Assembly: GCA_963706555.1 (NCBI GenBank)
Contig: OY970164.1
Coordinates: forward strand, 4,092,001 to 4,156,000
Reading direction: 5' to 3'
DNA from: Bog-473 sp963706555
GTDB taxonomy: Bacteria; Actinomycetota; Acidimicrobiia; Acidimicrobiales; RAAP-2
Length of the DNA: 64,000 nt
The translations under genes were made by a program, and so were the position numbers. Positions 1-8,507 of the stretch are shown here, piece after piece (position 1 is the first letter of the stretch; each line of letters opens with the position of its first letter). The notes below the pieces were generated by a model, which did no database searches, was not told the DNA's origin, and was given only the letters and a program-made list of their open reading frames with translations.

Positions 1-779
1 TGAGCTGGAAGATGGTCGAGAGCAGCTCCTGGTTGTCCAGTCGCTCCTCCCCGTCCCGAGCCGCGATCAGGGCGCTCACGAGGTCATCGCCGGGCGCGTC
101 GCGCTTGGCCTCGACCAGCCGGCGCAGCTGCGCCACGACGGCGTCGGACGCCTCCTTGGCCCGCGCGTAGTCGGCCGGGGTCGGGGTGGGAACGAGCATG
201 GCCACGAGACCTTGCCCCAGCGAGGTGCGCTCGCCTTCGGGCACGCCGAGCAGCTCGCAGATCACCGTGAACGGGAGGGGGAAGGCGAATCTGGCCACCA
301 GATCGACGGGAGCCTCGGGATCGCGGTCCGGCCAGGACGTCGAGGAGGTCGTCCACGATGGCCTGCACCCGCGGCCGCAACCCCTCGACTCTGCGCATCG
401 AGAACGCCGACGACACGAGACGACGCAACCGGGTGTGATCCGGCGGGTCCACGGCGAGCATGTGCCGGGCGAACTCGGGCCCCGGGAGGCCCTCGGCCAC
501 CACCCCGCCGCCCAAGGCGAGCGCGGCGTGCATGTCCTTGGAGAACCGGGGGTCATTGAGCGCCTGCCGGGCCTCGTCGTGGCCCACCACGAGCCAGGCG
601 TCGTGGCCGTCGGCCAGGGTGACGTGGTGCACCGGGCCGAGTTCACGGACTTCGGCGAACAGCGGGAAGGGGTCGTCCCGGTCGAAGGCGCCCCACGCAG
701 TGAGCGCCGCCTCGACGCGGGCGCTTCGTTGGCCGGTCGCCGGAGTAGGACTCGTGGAATCGACGGGGTCATGCGTCAT
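1..779 (-). CDS. Cytochrome P450, N-terminal part, frame broken, runs off window
   Basis: Haem monooxygenase, probably soluble and CYP107-like. About 259 residues are visible; the I helix, ExxR and haem-Cys regions lie beyond the window edge. The N-terminal half shows the P450 pattern FSKDM, then PPDHTRLRRLVSSAFS (the C-helix motif), then RPRVQAIVDDLLD. Near position 330 the frame changes by one base: DLLDVLAG continues in the next frame as DPEAPVDLVARFAFPLPF and then TVICELLGVPEGER, a classic P450 E/F-helix region, to the window edge. The ATG at 779 overlaps the end of the upstream NTF2-like gene by 11 bases, so the two are probably co-transcribed. Substrate unknown. The break is either a sequence error or recent inactivation. 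Confidence 0.8.
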
Positions 780-1158
780 GGAGAAATCCTGAGCACAGAA
801 TCCGCAGCCAGGTGATCGTCTCGTTCTCGGCCTGGAAGTACGCCTGCTGCTCGATGATGAAGTCGCCGTCAGGGAGCTTCGCCTGGAAGCGGTAGCCGAC
901 GCGCTCGACGCGCTCGATCTGGTCGACGGTGCCGATCGTTGCGCCGTCGACCTTGAGGATCCGGGTGATCGAGCGATCCGGTGAGAACCACGTGCCCAGG
1001 ATCACGTCGTCGACGACCGCGTCGGCATCGTCGCTCTCCCAGAATCGGCCAGGCGTCAGGGCACGGAAGCTCACGTTGGGCGCCAGCAGCTTCTTGAGGG
1101 CGTCGGCATCCTGCGCTGCAACAGCCTGGGCAAAGTGCTCACCGAGGTCAGTCGCCAT
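769..1158 (-). CDS. SnoaL/NTF2-like small protein
   Basis: A 129-residue protein with the size and pattern of the NTF2-like/SnoaL cone fold: an N-terminal helix (EHFAQAVAAQDADALKKLL), then APNVSFRALTPGRFWE and strands ending in AYFQAENETITWLRIL. Members of this fold are ligand-binding proteins, small isomerases or cyclases, so no reaction can be assigned. It overlaps the downstream P450 start by 11 bases and follows the DsrE-like gene by 34 bases, which suggests a single transcript and a role accessory to the P450. Confidence 0.7.
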   Translation of the reverse strand: MATDLGEHFAQAVAAQDADALKKLLAPNVSFRALTPGRFWESDDADAVVDDVILGTWFSPDRSITRILKVDGATIGTVDQIERVERVGYRFQAKLPDGDFIIEQQAYFQAENETITWLRILCSGFLHDA

Positions 1159-1192
1159 CGTCAGTCTCCTCTGTCCGTTTCCGTAGGGCCGG

Positions 1193-1552
1193 TCAGTAGC
1201 TGAAGGTGGTCGCGCCGTCGCCGATCCACTCCCACAGCTGGACGGTCCCGCCCAGCCGGGCGTTGGAGACGAGCGTGGCCTCGTCGAGCCTCCTGGCGTT
1301 GAAGCAGATCGGGCAGGTGAGCAGCTCGCCGCCGGCGGCCTCGAAGCGCTTCATCAGCTCGGGGATGGGTGGGCAGCCCTCGCACGCCACCCCGAGGGCG
1401 ACGCCCTCGGTCGCCAGGCGAACGGCCTCCTTGGTGAGGAACATGAGGGTGTTCCGGCCGGCTTCGGCGGCGCCGACCGCCACCAGGAGGGCGACGGTCA
1501 CCTTCTCGGGATCCTCGAGGCCGGTGGTCAGGCTGATCGCGGCCCGGCTCAT
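1193..1552 (-). CDS. DsrE-like family protein
   Basis: A 119-residue protein resembling the DsrE/DsrF sulfur-relay fold: ISLTTGLEDPEKVTVALLVAVGAAEAG, then a TLMFLTKEAVRLA segment. It has two Cys pairs, CEGCPPIPELMKRF and LLTCPICFNARRL, that could carry persulfide or metal. The ATG at 1552 overlaps the TGA of the DUF4242 gene (ATGA), so translation is coupled. No Dsr partners are nearby, so a role in sulfur oxidation is not supported; a small redox or sulfur-carrier role is inference. Confidence 0.7.
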   Translation of the reverse strand: MSRAAISLTTGLEDPEKVTVALLVAVGAAEAGRNTLMFLTKEAVRLATEGVALGVACEGCPPIPELMKRFEAAGGELLTCPICFNARRLDEATLVSNARLGGTVQLWEWIGDGATTFSY

Positions 1553-1829
1553 CGGACCAGCTCCGCCGTGGTCGGGTCGATGACGCTGCGGACCTCGTGC
1601 ACCGCGTCGATGGGGAACCCGCCGCAGCGGCCGTGCTCACGGACGATCTCCTCGAGGCCGCCAGGTAGACACAGGTGATCTTGTCGTCGGTGACGTAGCT
1701 GTGCACCCACTGGATGTCGGGCCCGAGGTCGCGGAGCACCTTGTTGGACTGGCTGGCGATGGCCGCGAGACCGCCGGCGTCCATCTGACCGGCACCCGCA
1801 ACGGTGCGCTCGATGAGGTACTTGTGCAT
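1549..1829 (-). CDS. DUF4242 (SCO4226-like) protein, frame broken
   Basis: Begins MHKYLIERTVAGAGQM and continues through WVHSYVTDDKITCVYLA, the opening of the DUF4242 family, whose Streptomyces member SCO4226 is described as nickel-binding. Near 1655 the frame shifts by one base; the other frame gives LEEIVREHGRCGGFP and HEVRSVIDPTTAELVR, the normal family ending, stopping at 1549. With the shift repaired the protein is about 93 residues. Its stop overlaps the DsrE-like start. It lies divergent from the HD-GYP/LuxR gene across a spacer of about 130 bases. Confidence 0.7.
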
Positions 1830-1957
1830 TGCCTTCCTCCGTTCCTGACGACCGAAGTGGTCGCTCGACGTTCACGGTAAGGAACGAGCCGGCCGGCCGT
1901 CATGAGGCATTCACCCCATGGTCCGGGCGCCGGGCGGGACGACGGTACGATTCGGCC

Positions 1958-3522
1958 ATGGGGGACTCGGGCATCCGCCTCTCGGACCTGCTGGTCTCGC
2001 TCTCCTTGGCCACCGACCTCGGTTTCGGGCAGCCGCCCGAGCACATGGCCCGCTCGGCGCGGATCGGCATGCGCCTCGGCGAGCGGCTGGGCCTGGACGC
2101 GAAAGACCTGGCCACCCTCTACGACGTCGGCATCCTGACCTACGTCGGGTGCCCGATCTACGGCAACGAAGCCGGCGCTCCTCTTCGGTGACGACATCGA
2201 CTTCCGGGCGCACGCCATCGAGACCGACCTGGCCGGGTTTCCGGCCATGGTGTTCATGCTGCGCCGGGCCGGCCACGGGACGTCGGCCTTCAACCGGGCC
2301 CGGCAGGCCGCCGCGTTCATGGCCGGCGGGGGCCGCCAAGTGGTCCAGCAGATGGCGGACCACTGCTCGGCCGCCGGCGCGCTCGCCACCCGCCTGGGGC
2401 TGAGCGAGGACGTGCAGGCAGGCATCGAGCAGGCCTACGCCCGATGGGACGGTCGAGGGTTCCCTGACGACCTGTCCGGCACCGGCGTGTCGCTGGCGGC
2501 CCGGATCTCGCACGTGGCCGAAGCCTGCGAGGTCTTCCAGCGGACGGCCGGCATCGACGCGGCCCTCGACGTCGTCCGCTCGCGCAGCGGCACCCACTTC
2601 GACCCCGAGATCGCCAAGCTCGTCGTCCACCGATCCCGAGTCGTTGTTCGAAGACCTCGACCGGGACACCGTCGACGAGCTTCTCGCCGCCGAGCCGGTC
2701 GAACGAGGTCCGTTGACCGACGACGAGCTGGACCAGGCGCTCGAAGCGATCGGCGACTTCTGCGACCTGCGGTGCCCTTTCTTCGCCGGTCACGCCCGCA
2801 CGACGGCCGACCTGGTCCGTGGCGCCGCCGAGCTGATGCAGATGCCCGCCGCCGATGCCCATCTGGCCTACCGCGCCGCACTCGTCCACGACGTGGGGCG
2901 GTTCGGGGTGCCGGCGATCGGTCTGGGGAAAGCCCGGGCCGTTGACGGCCAACGAGCACGAGCGGGTGCGCCTGCACGTCTACTACGTCGAGCGGATCTT
3001 CAGCCGGCCCGAGCCGCTGCGCCGTATCGGCCTCCTGGCGGCCACCCACCACGAGCGGATGGACGGCTCGGGCTATCACCGCGGTGTCGGCGGGACGATG
3101 CTGTCGTCAGGGGCACGGGTCCTTGCGGCCGCCGACGCCTACAGCGCCATGATGCAACCACGCCCGTACCGGGGACCGCTGAGCGAGGCCGAGGCCGTCC
3201 GCGAGTTGCAGGCGGAGGCCGCCGACGGTCGCCTCGATCCCATCGCCACCGACGCCGTGCTTGGCGGCGGCCGGTCACCGCGTGAGCCGCACGGGCGGGG
3301 GGCCAAGCCGGCCTGACGACGCGCGAGAGCGACGTACTGGCACTCCTCGCGCAGGGGATGCCCAACAAGGGCATCGCCCGCGAGTTGGGGATCAGCCCGA
3401 AGACGGTGAGCAACCACGTCGAGCACGTCTACAGCAAACTGGGAGTGTCGAACCGGACCGGCGCGGCGATGTACGCCATGCAGTACGGGATTATCGGATC
3501 TGGTCCCACCGCAACGGTGTGA
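1958..3522 (+). pseudogene. HD-GYP-type phosphohydrolase with C-terminal LuxR HTH, multiple frame breaks
   Basis: The pieces in order form one protein of about 520 residues. From the ATG at 1958: MGDSGIRLSDLLVSL with a degenerate HD half; then LEEDVQ-type helices with YARWDGRGFPDDLSG; then a second HD half with ALVHDVGRFGVP and ATHHERMDGSGYHRG, close to HD-GYP; and last a LuxR helix-turn-helix, LTTRESDVLALLAQGMPNKG and ARELGISPKTVSNHVEHVY, ending at the TGA at 3520-3522. (The second piece reads LSEDVQAGIEQ.) The frame changes near 2172, 2630, 2933, 3262 and 3304, mostly explained by one extra base. HD-GYP proteins commonly cleave cyclic-di-GMP; the DNA-binding tail suggests a direct regulator. 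Whether the gene is dead or misread cannot be told from this sequence. Confidence 0.75.
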
Positions 3523-3539
3523 CGGAGACGACTCCGGAC

Positions 3540-3564
3540 AGCCCCCCGCTGAAGGAGGGGTGCT
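3540..3564 (+). terminator. Possible hairpin after the HD-GYP/LuxR gene
   Basis: AGC plus a run of C pairs with a run of G plus GCT around a short loop, 18 bases after the LuxR-domain stop and before the ABC transporter. There is no clear T tract, so its action as an intrinsic terminator is uncertain. Confidence 0.3.
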
Positions 3565-3629
3565 AGCCCCAGTTCGAGACGCCGGTCAGCGACATGTTCA
3601 TCTGCGGGAGAATTCCGTAGGTTGACGGC

Positions 3630-4610
3630 ATGATCGTTGCGAAGGGACTGACGAAGCGCTACCGCGACACGTTGGCCGTCGACAACTTGAGTTTCGAGGT
3701 GACCCCGGGAGTGGTCACCGGGTTCCTCGGTCCGAACGGCTCCGGTAAATCCACCACCATGCGCATGATCATGGGACTCGACAATCCGACGTCGGGAACG
3801 ACGCTGATCAACGGCACCCGCTACGCGGATCTGCGGTGGCCGCTGCGCGAAGTCGGGGCCTTGCTCGACGCCAAGGCGTATCACCCGGCGCGCAGTGCGT
3901 ACGACCATCTCCTCTTCCTCGCCCGAGCCAACGACATCCCCCGCTCCCGGATCGATGAGGTACTCGACGTCGTAGGGCTCACCGACGTCGCACGCCAGCG
4001 CGCCGGCAAGTACTCGCTCGGCATGGGGCAACGGCTCGGGATCGCCACTGCTCTCCTCGGAGACCCGGGTGTCCTGCTCTTCGACGAACCCATCAACGGT
4101 CTCGACCCAGAGGGCATCCGGTGGGCCCGCTTCCTCCTGCGCGGCCTCGCCGCCGAGGGACGGACCGTGTTCGTCTCGAGCCATCTGATCAATGAGATGT
4201 CCCTGACCGCCGATCGACTCGTCGTGATCGGCCGCGGCACCCTGATCGCGGAGACCAGCGTGAGTGAATTCACGGCCCAGAGCGTGCTCGACGCCGTGCG
4301 CGTCGTCACGCCGATGACCGATATGTTCGTCGCCGCGCTCAACGATGCCGGTGCCGCGGCGAACGTCGAGGCGGACGGATCCATCGTCGCCACGGGCTTG
4401 AGCTCGGCCGAGATCGGGGAGCTGGCCGCAGACCGCATCTTGACCCTGCACGAGCTCTCCCCGCTCAAGGGTTCTCTGGAGGACGCCTTCATGGAGCTGA
4501 CCCACGATGCCGTGGAGTACCGCTCCGGCGCCGGCCCGGGCTCGCACCTGCCCGGCATCGCCGCCAACGCCCACTCGAGCTCGCACGAGACGCTAAGGAC
4601 CCGAAAATGA
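3630..4610 (+). CDS. ABC transporter ATP-binding protein
   Basis: A 326-residue ATPase of the drug/lantibiotic exporter type. Walker A is GPNGSGKST (about residues 35-43), the signature is YSLGMGQRLGIA, Walker B is VLLFDEP followed by INGLDPEG, and the H-loop is VFVSSHL. The C-terminal 100 residues after the ATPase core are the variable tail usual in this group. The TGA overlaps the permease ATG (ATGA). With the permease it should form a cytoplasmic-membrane exporter; the coupled kinase/regulator pair suggests stress- or drug-induced expression. Substrate unknown. Confidence 0.9.
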   Translation: MIVAKGLTKRYRDTLAVDNLSFEVTPGVVTGFLGPNGSGKSTTMRMIMGLDNPTSGTTLINGTRYADLRWPLREVGALLDAKAYHPARSAYDHLLFLARANDIPRSRIDEVLDVVGLTDVARQRAGKYSLGMGQRLGIATALLGDPGVLLFDEPINGLDPEGIRWARFLLRGLAAEGRTVFVSSHLINEMSLTADRLVVIGRGTLIAETSVSEFTAQSVLDAVRVVTPMTDMFVAALNDAGAAANVEADGSIVATGLSSAEIGELAADRILTLHELSPLKGSLEDAFMELTHDAVEYRSGAGPGSHLPGIAANAHSSSHETLRTRK

Positions 4611-5404
4611 CGACGCTCCTGCCACAACCGATGGACCAACGGAGATACGGGATGCGTCAGGCGGTGCGCGCCGAGTTCACCAAAATTCGCACCCTCCGCT
4701 CGACCACCTGGACCTTGCTCGCCACGGTCGTCGGCACCTTGCTCGTGACGGTTCTCGCCACCAGCAACATCCATCGCAAGGGGCTCATCGGGCCACAGGC
4801 ATTTGATGCGACGAATCAGTCCCTGACGGGTCTCGCCATAGGCCAGCTCACGATTGGCCTGCTCGGTATTTTGCTGATCACCGGCGAATACGGCAGCGGA
4901 ACCATCCGCTCCTCACTGGCTGCGATACCCCGGCGACCGCTGTTGCTCGGGGCCAAGGTGATCGTGATCGCCACCATTTCCCTGGTTGTGAGCGAAATCC
5001 TGGCCTTTGCCTGCTTCTTCACGGGACGATCCATTCTCTCGGGAAATGCGCCGATCGCTTCGCTCGGGGACCCCGGGGTCCTTCGAGCGCTCCTCATGGC
5101 AGGGGCCTATCTGGCACTCTTGGGTATGTTCGGTCTGGGGCTTGGTGTCATCATCCGCCACACGGCCGGCGCCATCACCACCTTCGTGGGAGTCATCTTC
5201 CTCCTTCCGGTCCTCCTCCAACCGCTGCACGCGCAGGGCAACCCGGGTCGCTTCACTCCTGAGCAGATACTGGCCAACTCGGTGGCGGCCGTCGTGCGGC
5301 AGCCCGGTCAGGTCTCCCCCGGCGTCGGGTTCGCCCTCATGTGCGCCTACTGCGCCGCCACGCTCGGCGTCGCGATGCTCGTGCTGCACCGGCGGGACGC
5401 ATGA
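4607..5404 (+). CDS. ABC-2 type transporter permease
   Basis: A 265-residue integral membrane protein. The cytosolic N-terminus (AVRAEFTKIRTLRSTTW) is the usual ABC-2 start, followed by about six hydrophobic segments, including TLLATVVGTLLVTVLA, LTIGLLGILLITGEYGSGTI, VIVIATISLVVSEILAFACF and FVGVIFLLPVLLQPL. GEYGSGTIR is the conserved cytoplasmic turn of ABC-2 permeases. It overlaps the ATPase gene and the kinase gene by four bases each, so the three are translated together. Confidence 0.88.
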   Translation: MTTLLPQPMDQRRYGMRQAVRAEFTKIRTLRSTTWTLLATVVGTLLVTVLATSNIHRKGLIGPQAFDATNQSLTGLAIGQLTIGLLGILLITGEYGSGTIRSSLAAIPRRPLLLGAKVIVIATISLVVSEILAFACFFTGRSILSGNAPIASLGDPGVLRALLMAGAYLALLGMFGLGLGVIIRHTAGAITTFVGVIFLLPVLLQPLHAQGNPGRFTPEQILANSVAAVVRQPGQVSPGVGFALMCAYCAATLGVAMLVLHRRDA

Positions 5405-6801
5405 CCGGGGAACCTGCAAATGATCCTGAAGTCCGTGTGCGTGAATTGGTGAAAGAAATGGCCGCAGCCGTCTCAGAAAAGACCGGGGACCGTGCAAAGG
5501 AGCTGGCGCGCATCATCTTGCGTGAGCCGTTCGCCAAGCGCACGTGGTCGGAATTCTGGTTCCTCACGATCGGGATACCTCTGGCCGGTATCGGAATGGC
5601 CTTCGTCGCAGTCACCATGTTCGCCGGAGCGATCCTGGCCATCACCTTTTTCGGCCTGGCCATCATCGCTCTCTCGGTGCGAGGCTCGCGGGGCCTCGGC
5701 GGCTTCCATCGGCAGCTCGCCCGAGGTCTCCTCAACGAGGAGATTGCCGATCCCGAACCGTTCGAACATCGGCCTGGCTTCTTCGGCTGGCTCCAGGCGG
5801 GCTTGCGCGACCGCACGGGATGGCGATCGATGGCGTATGTGGTGATCAAAGTCCCGTTGGCACTTCTGGGCCTTTTCGGCGCCTTCGCCGTGTGGTGGTC
5901 CGCCTTCTTCTGCCTCACTTTCCCGATATGGGGCGGCGGGGATGGTCAGCAAATCGCCGTCTTCGGGCTGCCGCGGTTCTTCTTCGGCAACTCGTTCTTC
6001 TCAGGCGGACAATTCGGGCGAGGACACGGGCTCGGGGTCTTCCTCGCCGGTCTCTTCTTCTTGTTCGCCGCTCCGTGGGCGGTACGGGCCGTCGTCGCCC
6101 TGGACCGCCGCGTCATGCGGGTCCTCCTGTCCCCCGATCCGGTGACGATCCGCGTCCGCTCGCTCGAGGAGGCACGGGCCCAGACCGTCGACTCGTCGGC
6201 GGCGGCCATGCGGCGCATCGAGCGCGACCTCCACGACGGGACCCAGGCCCAACTCGTGGCCTTGGCCATGCGCCTGGGCATGGCCAAGGAGAAGCTCGCC
6301 GATGACGACCACCTCGACCTGGACCAGGTTCGTGAGTTGGTGAACGACGCGCACCGGGGCGCGAAGGAGGCCATCGTCGAGCTGCGTGATCTGGCGCGAG
6401 GGATCCATCCGCCTGCGCTCGACATAGGCCTCGAAGGAGCACTCGCAACCTTGGCCGCGCGGTGCACGGTGCCCACGTCACTCACATTGTCGCTCAATGA
6501 GCGGCCCACGCCCGCCATTGAAGCCATCGCCTACTTCTGCGTCGCCGAGCTCCTGGCCAACGTCACCCAGCACGCCAAGGCATCGCGCGCCAGCATCTCG
6601 TGCACGGAGTACGGCGGGTGGCTGCGCGTGGTCGTGCGCGACGACGGCATCGGCGGAGCGTCGCTCGCCCGTATGGGCTCGTCGTCCAGCGGTCTGGCCG
6701 GCCTCACTGACCGCGTCCACGCCGTCGACGGACGTTTGGGCATCGTCAGCCCACCGAGGGGCCCCACGGTCGTGACGGTCGATCTGCCGCTCCACGCCTA
6801 G
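5401..6801 (+). CDS. Sensor histidine kinase, HisKA_3 type with membrane sensor domain
   Basis: 466 residues from the ATG at 5401, which overlaps the permease stop (ATGA). The N-terminal half holds paired hydrophobic segments (LTIGIPLAGIGMAFVAVTMFAGA; VIKVPLALLGLFGAFAVWW), as in the 'putative sensor' domain of actinobacterial kinases. The dimerisation box is RRIERDLHDGTQAQL with the phospho-acceptor His near residue 278. The ATP-binding region has AELLANVTQHAKAS (N-box) and VRDDGIGGA (G1 box). It should autophosphorylate and pass phosphate to the response regulator encoded directly after it; the likely target is the exporter operon itself. An earlier in-frame start would overlap the permease much more. 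Confidence 0.88.
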   Translation: MTGEPANDPEVRVRELVKEMAAAVSEKTGDRAKELARIILREPFAKRTWSEFWFLTIGIPLAGIGMAFVAVTMFAGAILAITFFGLAIIALSVRGSRGLGGFHRQLARGLLNEEIADPEPFEHRPGFFGWLQAGLRDRTGWRSMAYVVIKVPLALLGLFGAFAVWWSAFFCLTFPIWGGGDGQQIAVFGLPRFFFGNSFFSGGQFGRGHGLGVFLAGLFFLFAAPWAVRAVVALDRRVMRVLLSPDPVTIRVRSLEEARAQTVDSSAAAMRRIERDLHDGTQAQLVALAMRLGMAKEKLADDDHLDLDQVRELVNDAHRGAKEAIVELRDLARGIHPPALDIGLEGALATLAARCTVPTSLTLSLNERPTPAIEAIAYFCVAELLANVTQHAKASRASISCTEYGGWLRVVVRDDGIGGASLARMGSSSSGLAGLTDRVHAVDGRLGIVSPPRGPTVVTVDLPLHA

Positions 6802-7467
6802 GTGTCCATGCCTCGAGATCCCCTGCGCGTCGTGATCGCCGAAGACTCGGCGATCCTCCGCGACGGCCTCGTGCAACTTCTGGCTGACCGTGGCTTCACC
6901 ATTACCGACGCTGTCGCCGACGCCGACGCCCTGTGGAGGTCGATCGAGCGGGAGCGTCCGGACGTGGCAGTGGTCGACATCCGGATGCCACCGACGTTCA
7001 CCGACGAAGGGCTGCGGGCGGCGATCGAGCTGCGCCGTCACTACGAGGGTCTCGGCATCCTGTTGTTCTCGCAGTACATCGAGACGCGCTACGCCGCCGA
7101 GCTCCTGGCCGACGATGCGGCCGGGATCGGCTACCTGCTCAAGGACAGGGTGGCCGACGTCAGCGACTTCGTCGAGGCCTTGCAGCGGGTCGCCTCCGGC
7201 GGCACGGCGTTGGACCCTGAGGTGGTGACACAGCTTTTGGGCGCGTCACGGCGCACTGACTCCATTTCCGTCCTCAGCGCACGCGAGAAGGAGGTGCTCT
7301 CCCTCATGGCCGAAGGGCGTTCTAATGCGGCAATCGCCGAACAGCTCGTGATCTCTGAAGGAGCCGTGGAGAAGCACGTCGCGAATATCTTCACCAAGTT
7401 CGACTTGCCGGTCTCGCAGTCCGATCACCGCCGAGTGCTTGCGGTCTTGCGCTTCCTCGACTCATGA
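6802..7467 (+). CDS. NarL/FixJ-type response regulator
   Basis: About 221 residues. The receiver domain starts VVIAEDSAILRDGLVQLL (acidic pair ED), the phospho-acceptor Asp sits in VVDIRMPP near residue 59, and the switch Lys is in YLLKDRVAD. The LuxR-type helix-turn-helix is LSAREKEVLSLMAEGRSN, then EGAVEKHVANIFTKF. It starts directly after the kinase stop, by GTG at 6802 or ATG at 6808. It is the partner of the upstream kinase and ends 11 bases from the convergent GNAT gene. Confidence 0.9.
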   Translation: MSMPRDPLRVVIAEDSAILRDGLVQLLADRGFTITDAVADADALWRSIERERPDVAVVDIRMPPTFTDEGLRAAIELRRHYEGLGILLFSQYIETRYAAELLADDAAGIGYLLKDRVADVSDFVEALQRVASGGTALDPEVVTQLLGASRRTDSISVLSAREKEVLSLMAEGRSNAAIAEQLVISEGAVEKHVANIFTKFDLPVSQSDHRRVLAVLRFLDS

Positions 7468-7478
7468 GGCGGCGACGG

Positions 7479-8507
7479 TCAGACATCACCGAGCTTCTTG
7501 AGCCAGAACGTGGAATGCGCTGCGACCTCGAATCCCATGGCATCGTTGACGGCGATCATGTGCTCGTTCTCCGCCGCGTTCCACGTGCTGATGGTGCGGA
7601 CGGCCGGAAACGCGGCGGTCACCGCGACCAGGTTCGCCGCCTTCGTGGCAAATCCCAAGCCGTGGCCCCGATGCTCCCGGATGACCAGCGTGTCGTGTTG
7701 CCACGATGACTCGGGAGCACCCAGGGGGACCGCGATCTCGGTAAAGGCGACCAGACGACCCGTGCTGTCGTGGACAGCCGCCGTGGTGACCTTGGCCCGA
7801 TTCTGCGCAGCGAGGGAGGACTCCATGTGCCGCACCCGTGCCTCGTCCCACACCTCCTCGTCCCGCTCCTGCTCGCCCAGCGGGGCATCGGTCGACATGC
7901 GGCGCCCCAGCTCGCACCGGTCCTCGATGAACGCGTCGGGCCACCGGTCGGTGAAGGTGATCAGGGAGTAGCCGCGGGGATGCGATCTGGGGTCCTCGAC
8001 GAGTGCCCGCAGCTCCTCGGGAGGGAGCGGTACCCGCAATTCCCGGCAGACCATGTGCTGTGCCGGCGAGAAGCCGAGCCTGGGTGCGAACGCCGCAGCG
8101 GCGTCCTCGTAGCCGGCCCGCACCGGTACTTCGTCCATCCCCCCGAGCTCGCGCCGTCCCGCCTGGCGGGCAAGCCGCTCGCCCTCACCGACGATGGCCG
8201 ATCCGACACCGTGCCGCCGGGATCCGGCCAGCACGGCGACACTCAGTTCGGCCGCATGGCTGTTCTCCCGTCGGTACATCGTGAGATCACCGATGCCCAG
8301 GACCTGGCCGTCGTCACCGATGGCGGACAAGCAGCGGTGCTCCTCGGGCCCGTCCTCGTCGAGGGCCATCGCGAGTCGCTCGGGCCGTTGCCATCCGGGC
8401 TTGTCGGGTGCGCGCTCTTTGTCCGTCGCCTCCATGACGGCGAACCACGCGTCGAATGCCGCATCATCGCGAGGGTCGATCTGCTCCACACGCAGGGGCG
8501 AGCTCAC
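7479..8507 (-). CDS. GNAT acetyltransferase, two tandem domains
   Basis: 342 residues when started at the GTG at 8507, which overlaps the pheT stop (GTGA); an upstream ATG would extend far into pheT. Two GNAT units are visible: the first has LSVAVLAGSRRHGVGSAIVGEGERLAR (acetyl-CoA loop, R-x-x-G-x-G/S), the second has TLVIREHRGHGLGFATKAAN and ends HSTFWLKKLGDV. The layout resembles the MshD-like double-GNAT group, but residues that would prove mycothiol synthase activity were not identified. It is the last gene of the infC-pheT series. Confidence 0.8.
   Translation of the reverse strand: MSSPLRVEQIDPRDDAAFDAWFAVMEATDKERAPDKPGWQRPERLAMALDEDGPEEHRCLSAIGDDGQVLGIGDLTMYRRENSHAAELSVAVLAGSRRHGVGSAIVGEGERLARQAGRRELGGMDEVPVRAGYEDAAAAFAPRLGFSPAQHMVCRELRVPLPPEELRALVEDPRSHPRGYSLITFTDRWPDAFIEDRCELGRRMSTDAPLGEQERDEEVWDEARVRHMESSLAAQNRAKVTTAAVHDSTGRLVAFTEIAVPLGAPESSWQHDTLVIREHRGHGLGFATKAANLVAVTAAFPAVRTISTWNAAENEHMIAVNDAMGFEVAAHSTFWLKKLGDV

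Noticed and set aside
186..815. Plus-strand gene at the left edge
   Set aside because: It is the mirror of the P450 coding sequence and has no recognisable family pattern.
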